From assembly GCF_001956045.1 (NCBI RefSeq), contig NZ_MRTH01000014.1, forward strand, positions 134,086 to 198,085: 64,000 nt of DNA. Reading direction: 5' to 3'. This DNA comes from Paenibacillus sp. FSL H7-0331. GTDB lineage: Bacteria; Bacillota; Bacilli; Paenibacillales; NBRC-103111. Each line of letters opens with the position of its first letter. Position 1 is the first letter of the stretch. Shown one piece after another: positions 29,930-39,535 of this stretch. The position numbers and the translations under genes are program-made. The notes under the pieces were generated by a model. The model saw nothing but the letters and a program-made list of their open reading frames with translations. It did not search any database and was not told the DNA's origin.

Positions 29930-30574
29930 ATGCAAAGAAGTATACTCATTGTCGATGACCATCCCGTTATGGCCAAGGCAACGCAAACGATATTGGAGCA
30001 AATTGAACATATTCGGGTAATAGGCATCGCAGCGAGCGGCAAGTCATGTCTGGAGATGACCGCGCTTCACAAGCCGAACATGATCATACTGGATTACAAC
30101 CTCCCGGATCAATTTGGAAGCAGCGTAGCCAAACAAATTAAGGATATCTCTCCAGATACGCACATTGTTATTTTTACGGGTATTGATGTGTCTGACCTTT
30201 ATAATCATTTGATTGAGCTTGGCGTTAGCGGTATCATTTCCAAGGAATCGAGCGAGCGTGTGATCCAAAATATGATTCGGTGTATTATGGACGACTGTAC
30301 AATGATCCCCTTGTCCCTGTACCGCGGCATGCGGCTGATGAAGAGTCTGCCCACTCAAGAAGTACTGCTAACCAAAGATGAAATCCAAATTATGACTTTG
30401 GTCGTCAAAGGGGCGACCCAAGAGCAGGTTGCTAATGAAATTTTCGTAAGCAAGCGGTCGGTCGATAATTATTTAAAAAAAATCTATGCAAAATTAGGAG
30501 TTAAATCGCGGGTTCAGGCAATGGAAAAGTTTATTCAAAGCAGCTACTATACCGACTCGGACAAAAATGGATAA
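29930..30574 (+). CDS. ComA-like NarL/FixJ response regulator
   Basis: A 214-residue regulator with an N-terminal receiver (DDHP acidic pair at residues 8-9, phosphorylation Asp in IILDYNLPDQ near 53) and a C-terminal LuxR-type helix-turn-helix (LTKDEIQIMTLVVKGATQE, then RSVDNYLKKIYAKLGVKSR). It starts two bases after the kinase stop and is clearly its partner. The overall size and domain pattern fit ComA. I found no ComA-box-like site (TTGCGG-N4-CCGCAA) by eye in the window, so its targets are unknown. Confidence 0.9.
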   Translation: MQRSILIVDDHPVMAKATQTILEQIEHIRVIGIAASGKSCLEMTALHKPNMIILDYNLPDQFGSSVAKQIKDISPDTHIVIFTGIDVSDLYNHLIELGVSGIISKESSERVIQNMIRCIMDDCTMIPLSLYRGMRLMKSLPTQEVLLTKDEIQIMTLVVKGATQEQVANEIFVSKRSVDNYLKKIYAKLGVKSRVQAMEKFIQSSYYTDSDKNG

Positions 30575-30589
30575 TCGGATATTTCACCC

Positions 30590-31348
30590 TTACTTACGTG
30601 CGCTTATCATCATGTAGGATCGGTTTCCTTGTGAATAGGTGACCTCGATACTATTAAACCCAGCAGCCTTCAGCATTAACTCAAATTCCAATTGATAAAA
30701 CCAACGCAGTTGAATCGTGTCCTCATGCACTTCAACGAGCGTATGTTCGATGAACACTTCATATTTATTGTAATTCGTTTTGAGCTGCTCCCAATAGTCC
30801 AACATAACCCGTTCGCTCAACCTGATTATAGCCCCATCTTCACGTTGAGCCTCAGCGATGTGTTTCCATATATAGGGCTGTTCGTTCAATATATGCTCTC
30901 TCGGCACGGTTAGCGTCAAAATTAACTGACCCCCATCAACTAAATGTGTATGCAGACGCCGCAACGCCTCTAACGCCTCCTCATGCTTCGTCAGTAGATT
31001 GAACGTATTCCCAGGTATGAAGATGGTGTGATACTGCCGTGGCAAATCTAGATTCTGCATAGGCTGATGATACAAGGTGGGCACGATTCCAAGCTGATCT
31101 GCTTTACTTCTACATACCTTCAACATATCTTCCGAATAATCGACGCCCTCTACATCCAGACCTTCCTGCACAAAGGGCAGCAGCATCCGACCGGTACCGC
31201 AGCCTACTTCCAAAGCTGGTCCCTGATTGTCGATCACATATCCTTTATAAAAAAGATAATCCATTACATTGTATGTATCTTTAAACCATACATCGTAATG
31301 ACGCGCTACAAATCCCTGAAAATCCCCATTTGTTTGACCTTTTTCCAT
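30590..31348 (-). CDS. Class I SAM-dependent methyltransferase
   Basis: A 252-residue cytosolic enzyme with motif I ALEVGCGTGRMLLPFVQEG, motif II acidic residue in VEGVDYSEDML and a post-core FIPGNTFNLLTKHEEALEALR. The rest is typical of small-molecule methyltransferases of the Methyltransf_25 group. The substrate cannot be told. It points toward the ComA-like gene, ending 15 bases from it, and appears to be a single gene. Confidence 0.8.
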   Translation of the reverse strand: MEKGQTNGDFQGFVARHYDVWFKDTYNVMDYLFYKGYVIDNQGPALEVGCGTGRMLLPFVQEGLDVEGVDYSEDMLKVCRSKADQLGIVPTLYHQPMQNLDLPRQYHTIFIPGNTFNLLTKHEEALEALRRLHTHLVDGGQLILTLTVPREHILNEQPYIWKHIAEAQREDGAIIRLSERVMLDYWEQLKTNYNKYEVFIEHTLVEVHEDTIQLRWFYQLEFELMLKAAGFNSIEVTYSQGNRSYMMISARK

Positions 31349-31471
31349 ATCTCGGACTCCTTCGAAAATGCCTTATTGATGATATGAATGGTACAAGATT
31401 CCAATTTTATCTGTTAATATATTACCGTACGCGAAGCATAGTGACAAGATGGGCTAGATATCGATTCAGCA

Positions 31472-31519
31472 CAAAAAAGACGCAGGGCTACGGATTTAAA
31501 ACCGTAACTATGCGTCTTT
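31472..31519 (-). terminator. Intrinsic terminator of the small secreted protein gene
   Basis: On the minus strand AAAGACGCA pairs with TGCGTCTTT, with an inner TACGG/CCGTA stem, followed by TTTTTTG. Confidence 0.8.
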
Positions 31520-31572
31520 CCTGTTGATTAAAAGCTTGGTTCTCCTGATGCCAATCAATGAAAATTCTAATT

Positions 31573-31863
31573 TTAATTGATGTAATAAGAGCCTTTCGGT
31601 AATGCCGTTCCTTTATTTACAACCACAACACCGATGCCTCCATAAATGAAAGCCACTCTCGAGTCTTTATTAATCGCATAATATCCCGGAACATAGACAC
31701 CGTTTACATTCGTTTCACCTGTTATAGGGGGAATCTTGGATGGGGTTGTGCTTACATTAGGGGTATTCAGCGGATCGGCTGCCGTCGCAGCACCCACTAC
31801 ATTCGGAAGCATCACCGCTGTGCATATCGCGAGCACAGCCACTTTCGTTTTAAGCAGTTTCAT
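31573..31863 (-). CDS. Small secreted protein of unknown function
   Basis: A 96-residue protein with a typical signal peptide: MKLLKTK then a hydrophobic core and a likely cleavage after VVGAATA (about residue 27). The mature part is about 68 residues with a Pro/Thr-rich stretch, then VNGVYVPGYYAINKDSRVAF, a glycine/valine-rich strand and a C-terminal KGSYYIN. It has no cysteines in the mature part and no domain I recognise. It has its own terminator, so it is likely expressed alone. Confidence 0.7.
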   Translation of the reverse strand: MKLLKTKVAVLAICTAVMLPNVVGAATAADPLNTPNVSTTPSKIPPITGETNVNGVYVPGYYAINKDSRVAFIYGGIGVVVVNKGTALPKGSYYIN

Positions 31864-32045
31864 CCATTACCACTCCCATTCATTAAATGATTACATGCGT
31901 TCCCCTATGGGTATAGGTGATCTCCGGCTCAACATAGATGCCATTACCAGTATATATGAATGGGATTTGAAACTTATTCCTGCTACACCCTCCGACCCGT
32001 TATTCATCTTGGATATTGCGCGGGAAATAAAATATGCTTGTAATA

Positions 32046-32798
32046 TTAACTGCGAATATAATCCGGATAATCTGATATAAGTCCGTCAACTCCCAGCTCT
32101 ATTAGCGGTTTAACTACACCTGGTGAACGGACCGTCCATAAGCATACCTTCATCCCTTGACTGTGGATGTCCTCGACGATTTCTTTGGTTGCCAGACCCA
32201 TGTAAGGATTGATATAGTCGGCAAAAGTTGCCAGCTCCACAAGCTTATTTGTGACCAAATCGGCCTGATTTTCAACAAGCACTCCGATGGGAACGTTCGG
32301 AAGAATCGCATGGAACCGTTTCAGTGATTCCTGATCAAAGGATTGAACGATAATCTTGCTCGCATTCGGCTTATCCAAACCATGTGCGATTAGTTCATCC
32401 GCGAGCTTGTGCTCAATACCCGGGTACAGCGAAGCCCACTTGATTTCGATCAGCAGACCTGCTTTGCCACGGCTTAAGTGCAGCACCTCAGCCAGCGTTG
32501 GAATACGCTCACCCGTGAACTTCTTATTAAACCAACTGCCGGCATCCACCCCACGGAGCTGCTCCAAGGTCAAGTCAGTCACACGGCCGGTTCCGTCAGT
32601 TGTACGATCAACGGTTTGGTCATGAATGACAACGAGTCGTCCATCCCGGCTAAGCTGCACATCCAGCTCCAAATAATCAGCATTCATCGCAATGGCACGT
32701 GCAAAGGCTGCCATTGTATTCTCGGGCGCATAACCTGAAGCTCCCCGATGTGCGATGTTCAGAACACGATTTGTTTTCATCCTATTGGATGATACCAT
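32046..32798 (-). CDS. Glycerophosphodiester phosphodiesterase (UgpQ/GlpQ-like, cytosolic)
   Basis: Splits glycerophosphodiesters into glycerol-3-phosphate and an alcohol. The 250-residue product has the GDPD motifs AHRGASGYAPENTMAAF, ELDVQLSRDG and IHDQTVDRTTDGTGRV, with no signal peptide, so it acts in the cytosol. It overlaps the stop of the upstream permease by one base (TAATG). With the transporter genes it reproduces the ugpB-A-E-Q arrangement of glycerophosphodiester uptake, minus the ATPase. Confidence 0.93.
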   Translation of the reverse strand: MVSSNRMKTNRVLNIAHRGASGYAPENTMAAFARAIAMNADYLELDVQLSRDGRLVVIHDQTVDRTTDGTGRVTDLTLEQLRGVDAGSWFNKKFTGERIPTLAEVLHLSRGKAGLLIEIKWASLYPGIEHKLADELIAHGLDKPNASKIIVQSFDQESLKRFHAILPNVPIGVLVENQADLVTNKLVELATFADYINPYMGLATKEIVEDIHSQGMKVCLWTVRSPGVVKPLIELGVDGLISDYPDYIRS

Positions 32799-33625
32799 TA
32801 TTTAAGCGCTCCTTCCGTAAGTCCACCAATAATATATTTTTGCGTAAACCCATATAAAATTATAATAGGGAGCATGGAAATAAAGAACCCGGCGAATGCC
32901 AAATTGAAATTGGACGAATATTCGCTTTTGAAGTTATAAATAAAGAGCGGCAACGTCCAAAAATCGGGATGGCGGTTCAAAATAATTAAAGGCAGCTGAA
33001 AATCGTTCCAGATCCACAAGCTGTTCAAAATAATGACCGTAGCTATAATCGGCAGCATCAATGGATAAATAATTCGTGTAAACGTTGTCCATACACCACT
33101 TCCATCTATTTTCGAGGCTTCATCCAGCTCCATCGGAATGTTTTTCAAAAACCCGACACACAAGAAAAGTCCCTGCGCAAATGCCAACGTCACATACATC
33201 ACGATCAGACCATTCTGATCCAGCATCTTCAGGTTGCTCATATGTCTATAGATTGGCAGCATGACAGCTTGAAAGGGGACGAATATACCGGACATCACAA
33301 GCAGATACAGGAGCTTATAATACCGCTTGGAAAAATTACGCGATATTGCATACGAGACCATGGGGATCAGCAGCAGCATAAGCAGAATAGAAACAACCGT
33401 TACATAGACGGAATTGCCGAGAAATTTAAAGAAATTAGCCTTTTGAATGACCTCTATAAAATTTCCCATATAAAATCCAGAAGGCAGTGCAAAAAAGTTT
33501 TTGGCTGTTTCGGCCGGTGTTTTCATGGCAATGGTCAAGGTCAAATACATCGGTGCGAGTACCAGGCACATTCCGATTGCCAGAACGAGGTAGGAAACCG
33601 TTCGAGAGATTCCGCTTATTCTCAT
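32798..33625 (-). CDS. ABC transporter permease, UgpE/MalG type
   Basis: A 275-residue inner membrane protein with six helices and the EAA loop DEASKIDGSGVWTTFTRIIYPL, the contact site for the ATPase. Belongs to the carbohydrate-uptake-1 family. Its start overlaps the stop of the other permease by four bases. With the adjacent diesterase the substrate is likely a glycerophosphodiester or glycerol-3-phosphate, but a sugar cannot be excluded. Confidence 0.9.
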   Translation of the reverse strand: MRISGISRTVSYLVLAIGMCLVLAPMYLTLTIAMKTPAETAKNFFALPSGFYMGNFIEVIQKANFFKFLGNSVYVTVVSILLMLLLIPMVSYAISRNFSKRYYKLLYLLVMSGIFVPFQAVMLPIYRHMSNLKMLDQNGLIVMYVTLAFAQGLFLCVGFLKNIPMELDEASKIDGSGVWTTFTRIIYPLMLPIIATVIILNSLWIWNDFQLPLIILNRHPDFWTLPLFIYNFKSEYSSNFNLAFAGFFISMLPIIILYGFTQKYIIGGLTEGALK

Positions 33626-34545
33626 AGCTGTCCAGCCTCCTTCCGATTAAGCAGCTTGATTTGGATAAACGAAATTATAGCTATCATTAGAAATACGTAA
33701 ATGGCCTCGGCGGTACCGTAACCAAATTTCATCTCCGTCATCCCATGCTTATAGATCAGAAAGCCCATCGACTCTGTCGCATGTGCCGGACCTCCATCTG
33801 TCATCGCTACAATATAATCAAATACAGTGAGCGCGCCTTTGATGGAAATAACCAAGTTAACGGTTAACATGGGAATCAGGAATGGGATCGTTACCGAGAA
33901 AAATCGCTGCAGCGGGCTGGCTCCATCAATGACAGCAGCCTCCTTTAAATCCTTGGGCACACTGGACAGCCCTGCAATAAAAATAACCATCGGCGTTGCA
34001 ATGCCATGCCAGATGTTGGTGAGTGCGATTCCGTACATCGCCGTATTTTTGCTTCCCAGGATATTTTTGGACAACCAATCCAGTGAAAGTGCCTCTCCCA
34101 CATGCGGAAGCACCGCATAAAAGACTTGATTAAAGATGAGCCCAACCGTCAGCATACTCAATACGGCAGGAAAGAAAAATACAGATCGAAAAAAACCACG
34201 CAGTCTCAGACTACCGCTTAGCAGGATAGCCAGCAATAAAGCTATGGACAGCTTAATGACCACGACCAGTGCCGTATAGATGAACGTAAATTGCATGGAA
34301 TCGAGGAACCGGTCATCCTTCATGATATTGATGTAGTTTTTCAGACCGATGAAGCGGTAAGTCAAAGAGAAGCCGTCCCAGTTCGTCATGCTGTAGTAAA
34401 AACCCATACCTACCGGAAATAAAAAGAAAACGATATATAACAACAGGGTGGGCAATGTAAGCAAAAAGAAAATGAGACTGGCTTTATTAGCGGTTAGCGA
34501 CTTTTTCTTTTTTACAGCGAGTCCTGTATGATTGACAATCTCCAT
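33622..34545 (-). CDS. ABC transporter permease, UgpA/MalF type
   Basis: A 307-residue membrane protein with six helices and the EAA loop EAAVIDGASPLQRFFSVTIP. It follows the binding-protein gene after a 94-base gap with a weak hairpin and is coupled to the second permease. It forms the channel of the importer with that protein. Confidence 0.9.
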   Translation of the reverse strand: MEIVNHTGLAVKKKKSLTANKASLIFFLLTLPTLLLYIVFFLFPVGMGFYYSMTNWDGFSLTYRFIGLKNYINIMKDDRFLDSMQFTFIYTALVVVIKLSIALLLAILLSGSLRLRGFFRSVFFFPAVLSMLTVGLIFNQVFYAVLPHVGEALSLDWLSKNILGSKNTAMYGIALTNIWHGIATPMVIFIAGLSSVPKDLKEAAVIDGASPLQRFFSVTIPFLIPMLTVNLVISIKGALTVFDYIVAMTDGGPAHATESMGFLIYKHGMTEMKFGYGTAEAIYVFLMIAIISFIQIKLLNRKEAGQL

Positions 34546-34639
34546 AGTCCACCTCCAAGCTTTCTAATTGAATGATAGGGATAGAAAACCCCACGACTGT
34601 ATATCCATCGCCGCGGGGTCATCGTTTGTACCCTTATTG

Positions 34640-35929
34640 TTATTGATTCAGCTTATTGTAAAAGATTTTATCCAAAGCTTTCAGATAACCATCAATATCA
34701 CCTGTTGCCAACATTTCCTGAGTGGCCTTGCCTACATCTCCATTAACTCCCGGCGGCCATACCCTTTCAATTGTCGGATACACCTTGCCCGCAGTAATCA
34801 GATCGCTCAAGCTGGTAATTTCTTTGTTATTATTGGTAACTCCGTTAATCGCTGCAGGATAACCACTCAAATCGACGTACTTTTGAACAACTTCCTTCGA
34901 AGACATATATTCAATGAACTTTTTGGCCTCAGCCTGGTTTTTCCCTTTGGTCGGAATTCCAATAGCTGTATCCACAGATACTTGAACCTTCGTATTGGCT
35001 GAATCCGCCGCTGGCATTGGGAACATCGAGAATTTTAAGTTAGGATTGGACTTTTTGATCGGTTGAATAGCCCAGATGCCCGTGTACCACATCGCTGATT
35101 TACCGTTGGCAAACTCACGAAGCGCGTCATCGTACCCCGTACCCAAAGCATCCTTTTGCGAATATTTGCGAAGGTCGTATAATTTCTGGGCAAAAGGCTT
35201 GAAGGCAGCGTTATCTGTAATATGAGCCTTGCCCTTCATCACGCTATCCAGGAAGTTTTGAACATCTGGAATTTGCAGCCCCATCCGGGACACCACCTCC
35301 TGACGGATTCCATTCCAATCCTTATCATGGAAGTAGAAAGGCGTTTTGCCAGCTGCTTTGATTTTGTCAGCGGTTGCAATCAGCTCATCGTAGGTTTGTG
35401 GAATTTTCAGACCTAACTCATTAAACATATCGACATTGTAATGTACGCCCAAAGTAGCTACCGCTATTGGCACCAAATAGTTTTTACCATCAATTTTACT
35501 TAAATCAGCGAGCGCTGGAGAAACGTTAGCCATTAGGGGGCCGCCAGTCAAATCAACGACTCTGCCCTCCTTGGACATTTGCTGGAACACCGCATTGTGA
35601 GGGAAGTGGGTGAATACTGCGGGAGCATCATCCGTAGAAACACGCATAGTCCATACATTTTCGGGATTAGGGACATTGTTCTGCTCTACGGTAATGTTAG
35701 GATTTTTGCTTTGAAAATCTTTGATGAGCTCATTAACCACATCGACCATTTCGGATTTCATCTGAAAATATTCAATTTTCGCCTTTTGTCCTGCGGGTGT
35801 TGTGCTCGGACTTTCAGCTTTTCCATCCTTACCTGCACCGGCTCCGCCCGCATTTTCATTCGAGCAAGCGGTTACAATTGCTAAAGTTGAAGCTAATAGC
35901 ACAGAAGTCCATTTTCCTGCTGTATTCAT
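34640..35929 (-). CDS. Extracellular solute-binding lipoprotein, family 1
   Basis: A 429-residue lipoprotein: signal sequence with lipobox ending TAC (lipidated Cys near residue 22), then a Gly/Ala-rich linker and a family-1 binding domain (VNELIKDFQSKNPNITVEQ near 60, WYTGIWAIQPI, VWPPGVNGDVG). It captures the substrate outside the membrane for the two permeases. The ATG at 35929 follows AAAGGGG; the longer frame lacks a site. It is the first gene of the transporter operon, likely controlled by the adjacent YesMN-type pair. Confidence 0.9.
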   Translation of the reverse strand: MNTAGKWTSVLLASTLAIVTACSNENAGGAGAGKDGKAESPSTTPAGQKAKIEYFQMKSEMVDVVNELIKDFQSKNPNITVEQNNVPNPENVWTMRVSTDDAPAVFTHFPHNAVFQQMSKEGRVVDLTGGPLMANVSPALADLSKIDGKNYLVPIAVATLGVHYNVDMFNELGLKIPQTYDELIATADKIKAAGKTPFYFHDKDWNGIRQEVVSRMGLQIPDVQNFLDSVMKGKAHITDNAAFKPFAQKLYDLRKYSQKDALGTGYDDALREFANGKSAMWYTGIWAIQPIKKSNPNLKFSMFPMPAADSANTKVQVSVDTAIGIPTKGKNQAEAKKFIEYMSSKEVVQKYVDLSGYPAAINGVTNNNKEITSLSDLITAGKVYPTIERVWPPGVNGDVGKATQEMLATGDIDGYLKALDKIFYNKLNQ

Positions 35930-36040
35930 TTCTATTGACCCCTTTCGTTGTCTGACCATTCAAGTATACTTAAGGGCTTTCACGTAAAATAGGAGATAGC
36001 TGACTTTTTGAATATGATAAAAATGACTATTACAGTCCGT

Positions 36041-37561
36041 TCAACAATCTGTAGGCTTATTACTGTGATTGCTGCTTTTATATTTCCCGGGCGTTTCCCC
36101 GAAGCATTTTTTGTACATTTGGATAAAATAGGAATAATCGTTAAAGCCCGCCGCGCTTGATACTTCGGATATGCTCAGGGAAGTATCGTTTTCGAGCATG
36201 GCTTTGGCGTTTTGCATCCGTACCGAGAGCAGAAATTGTGAAAAGCGCATTCCGGTTTTTTTCTTGAACAGGCGACTTAAATAAGTCGGGTCCGTATAAT
36301 ACATCGTTTTTGCCAGATCCTCAAGCATAATGTCCTGTTGATAATGATGCTGCACATAGTATTGAATGTCCTCGATCATATCCGTTTTGGCTCGGTTCTG
36401 TGCCAGTCTTTCGCCGAGCCTGATCATCACCTGGGTAAATTCATCGATAATGTCCTGTACAGCATCAACTTCATGCAGGTCTATCTGCTCCAGATAAGCT
36501 TCGGCCGTATCGCTTCGTGCATTCGTCAGTTCAATGACCGAATTGAGCATCGTTGTTACTTTGGCGCACATATCATGGAGCACATTGACAGATAACGTGG
36601 ATTGGACAACATTTGCAAAAAAATGGCTTAGAGTTTCGACAGCCTCCTTGGTCTGATACTTCACCAGCTTGTGGTATAAGCCCGAAATCCATTCATCGAT
36701 AGCTCCATAGTTGAAGGCCCGGTTCATAGCTGCATATTCCGCGTCATAAATGCGGTTATTCCCTGAGATCAGCCTGTACAGCAGCGCACTCTTAGCCTCT
36801 TTATAACAAGCCGTAAGCTCCTTGATATCTGTATGTACTCCACTTATTCCGACGCATATATGACATTCGCCCATATGCAGTGCATCTCGAATGATGTGTT
36901 TCAAACCTTCCTGATTTACAGCTGCTCCTGCTGCTGAGCCTGGATTCTGCTCATACATCCATACGAGGAGCATATCGGAATACCGCCTGTCAACAATCGT
37001 AACAAATCGCAAGCTGCAGGCTGACAGCGTCTTTTTTATGAGCTGTTTGACTGGCTCTTTATAATCCGCATTGACCCGCAGGATCGCAATGGCATAACTG
37101 CCGATATCATCCATGTCTACCGGATCAAGCTTACTTGTCGTACCTTCATACAATAAAGCGGCGAAGCCCTCTTCCATTCTTTTTTCCGAGGACAGCTCCG
37201 TTTGATGACTATATTGCTTCAGCAATGACCATATATGCTCCTTATCTACAGGCTTAAGTAAATAATGCTCCACCTTGTAACGAATCGCCTGCTGCGCATA
37301 TTTAAAATCATCATAGCCGCTAATAATGATATTGATGGTGTCCTCATGGTGCTCATGAATGTAGGCCGCCAGTCCAATACCGTCAAGAATAGGCATGCGG
37401 ATATCGGACAAAACCAGGTGAGGATTCACATTTTGCAGCTGCTCTATCGCTTCTTGGCCATCCTCGGCTTCATAGACATGAGCCTGCGGGTTCCAGTCCT
37501 GGACGATCTGAACCAGTGCTTTCCTGGAGAAATATTCATCATCGACCACGAGTATTCTCAT
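36041..37561 (-). CDS. YesN-type AraC-family response regulator
   Basis: A 506-residue regulator with an N-terminal receiver (DDEYFSRKALVQI; phosphorylation Asp in LVLSDIRMPILDG near residue 55). A long middle part of unknown function follows. The C-terminal AraC helix-turn-helix pair (MLEDLAKTMYYTDPTYLSR, then SISEVSSAAGFNDYSYFIQMYKK) would bind DNA. It overlaps the kinase gene by 23 bases. Such pairs usually activate the neighbouring sugar-type ABC operon. Confidence 0.94.
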   Translation of the reverse strand: MRILVVDDEYFSRKALVQIVQDWNPQAHVYEAEDGQEAIEQLQNVNPHLVLSDIRMPILDGIGLAAYIHEHHEDTINIIISGYDDFKYAQQAIRYKVEHYLLKPVDKEHIWSLLKQYSHQTELSSEKRMEEGFAALLYEGTTSKLDPVDMDDIGSYAIAILRVNADYKEPVKQLIKKTLSACSLRFVTIVDRRYSDMLLVWMYEQNPGSAAGAAVNQEGLKHIIRDALHMGECHICVGISGVHTDIKELTACYKEAKSALLYRLISGNNRIYDAEYAAMNRAFNYGAIDEWISGLYHKLVKYQTKEAVETLSHFFANVVQSTLSVNVLHDMCAKVTTMLNSVIELTNARSDTAEAYLEQIDLHEVDAVQDIIDEFTQVMIRLGERLAQNRAKTDMIEDIQYYVQHHYQQDIMLEDLAKTMYYTDPTYLSRLFKKKTGMRFSQFLLSVRMQNAKAMLENDTSLSISEVSSAAGFNDYSYFIQMYKKCFGETPGKYKSSNHSNKPTDC

Positions 37562-39371
37562 TTGCCTCCAACTCCTTTACTACCGGTATGGTCATTTCAA
37601 TAGAGGTCCCTGCCTGCTGTTGGCTGCTTAGCTTGATCCAATAATCTTCACCATAAAAATTTTTGATACGGGCATGCACATTGCGCAAAGCAAAATTATC
37701 CTTCGAATCCAGGCTCGCAGCCTGAAACGGATTGGAAAAGATCTCGTTCAGCTCACCCAGCTTGTGCTCATCCATCCCCACCCCATCATCCTCGACGCGA
37801 ATATGAAGCAGATGCCCCTTTTGAGTGATAGACAGGATCAGCGTACCTTTACCGCCCTTGGGCTCCAGCCCATGATAGAACGAGTTTTCGACCAACGGCT
37901 GCAGCAAAAACTTTAATATTTTGTAGGGAAGCAGCACCTCATCAATTTCGTATACAACTTGAAATTTGCCGAGAAACCGGATTTGCTGAATCCTGATATA
38001 ATTTTTGATTTGCTCCAGTTCATTGTGCAGGGTTGCTTCATCACCGGTTTTGATATTATAACGGTACATATCGGATAAAGATCTTGCCATCGTCGAAATA
38101 TCGCTGACTCTGTTCAGCTCCGCTACGGAATGTATAGCATTTAACGTATTGTACAAAAAATGCGGATTGATTTGTGCCTGAAGCATGTTCATTTCCGCCC
38201 GCTTCTGCAGCTGCCCGGAAACAATCTCAAGCTCTCTGCTTTCCCGTAGACGGTGAATCATATCGTTGTAGCTGGTGACCAATCGACTGATTTCATCAAT
38301 TCGGTTCTCATGCATCGGCACCCTGTCCAAATATCCAGAGTCGACCAGCTTCATTTCGCTGTTCAATTTGTGAATCGGTTTAATAAAGCGTTTGGAAAAA
38401 AACAAGGCGAGCATGATGGCCGCGATCAGAGAAACCAAACTTAACAGCATATAGTTCCTAGTGTTATTGAGGAATGCTTGGTCAATAAGCCTTGTCGGAA
38501 TATAATGAATAACCTTCCATTGGGTCATATCGTTAACCCGAGCGCTAAATAAATACGATTCTTGGTTCATATTGAGCTTCAGAAATTTTTTCCCATTGTT
38601 CATTTGATCATTAAACAGGGCTGCAATTGCCTGAGTTTCCTTATTGTCCAAAGCTTCAGACGGAAGGTTGGAATGGTAAATGACCTTGCCATCTACGATG
38701 ACAATCGTGCCCAGCTCATTGTTGGTATTGGCAATACCGCCAAAAATATTTTGCAAAGCTTTGAAGCGAATATCTATTTTCACATAGCTTTCAAACGTTT
38801 TATTCATATTGATATCCGTCAAATATCGGACTATCGAAATGATTTTGTCCTTGTTGCCTCTCGTGTTGTTCTCGTAGGGAGAGGAGATGACCAGGTTGCC
38901 ATTCAGCAGCTCCTGCCTGCTCATTTTCTCAATCGTCGGCTTCATTAAGGGTTCAGAGGCGGACATGCTAGAGTAAACAAGTCCATTAGGCGCCATGACG
39001 GAGATGGATGCCATATTCCCGTTCATCAACACCAATTGATCCATCGCTCTCTGAACGTAGAGGGTATCCTCTATATGCTCCCTGCTTTCCAGCTGGTACC
39101 TTTTGGTCAAAATCGATTGCAGCTTGGGATCTGTTAAATAAAAAAATGAGTTCAGCGAAGCGTTGGAAATAAAATCACTAAAGATGACATTGGTTCGATT
39201 GCTCAGTTCGTTCAGCAAATCCTCATAATAACCTCTCGTTTGATTGTATAAATTAACTCCATAAATCAGCAAAGCAGCCAGCACGGAAATCATAATAATC
39301 ATAATGTAAGACATTAAGAGCTTATTTTGGAATGATTCCGGTTTCAACAATCGGATAGACAATTTCCTCAT
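37539..39371 (-). CDS. YesM-type sensor histidine kinase
   Basis: A 610-residue membrane kinase: helix 1 at about residues 18-40, a large extracellular sensor, helix 2 at about 300-320, a HAMP domain (SKRFIKPIHKLNSEMKLVD), a His_kinase domain with QINPHFLYNTLN (His phosphorylation site) and an ATPase domain (LLQPLVENSFYHG, GVGMDEHKL). The ATG at 39371 follows AAGGGAG. It should sense either substrate or envelope state for control of the adjacent importer. Confidence 0.94.
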   Translation of the reverse strand: MRKLSIRLLKPESFQNKLLMSYIMIIMISVLAALLIYGVNLYNQTRGYYEDLLNELSNRTNVIFSDFISNASLNSFFYLTDPKLQSILTKRYQLESREHIEDTLYVQRAMDQLVLMNGNMASISVMAPNGLVYSSMSASEPLMKPTIEKMSRQELLNGNLVISSPYENNTRGNKDKIISIVRYLTDINMNKTFESYVKIDIRFKALQNIFGGIANTNNELGTIVIVDGKVIYHSNLPSEALDNKETQAIAALFNDQMNNGKKFLKLNMNQESYLFSARVNDMTQWKVIHYIPTRLIDQAFLNNTRNYMLLSLVSLIAAIMLALFFSKRFIKPIHKLNSEMKLVDSGYLDRVPMHENRIDEISRLVTSYNDMIHRLRESRELEIVSGQLQKRAEMNMLQAQINPHFLYNTLNAIHSVAELNRVSDISTMARSLSDMYRYNIKTGDEATLHNELEQIKNYIRIQQIRFLGKFQVVYEIDEVLLPYKILKFLLQPLVENSFYHGLEPKGGKGTLILSITQKGHLLHIRVEDDGVGMDEHKLGELNEIFSNPFQAASLDSKDNFALRNVHARIKNFYGEDYWIKLSSQQQAGTSIEMTIPVVKELEANENTRGR

Positions 39372-39444
39372 AGACGGCTCCCTTCTTGTGAACAACAGCC
39401 ATCTAAAAAATAAACCTTAACTGCTCGCGTTGTCAATGACATGC

Positions 39445-39471
39445 CAAAAAAGCCATTCCAAGGAGTGGCTT
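39445..39471 (-). terminator. Intrinsic terminator of gapB-like gene
   Basis: On the minus strand GCCACTCC and GGAATGGC form an 8-bp stem (one G-U pair), followed by six T. Near-identical hairpins occur at 40,795-40,825 and 54,850-54,877. Confidence 0.8.
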
Positions 39472-39535
39472 ATCGTTTCAAGCTCCAACCACTCCTCGTA
39501 ATAGCTCACCTCATTAAACCGCCATAAGTCCTCCT

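Noticed and set aside
35930..36010. CcpA cre site before the Ugp-like operon
   Set aside because: TGAAAGCCCTTAAG lacks the central CG of the consensus and the symmetry is poor.
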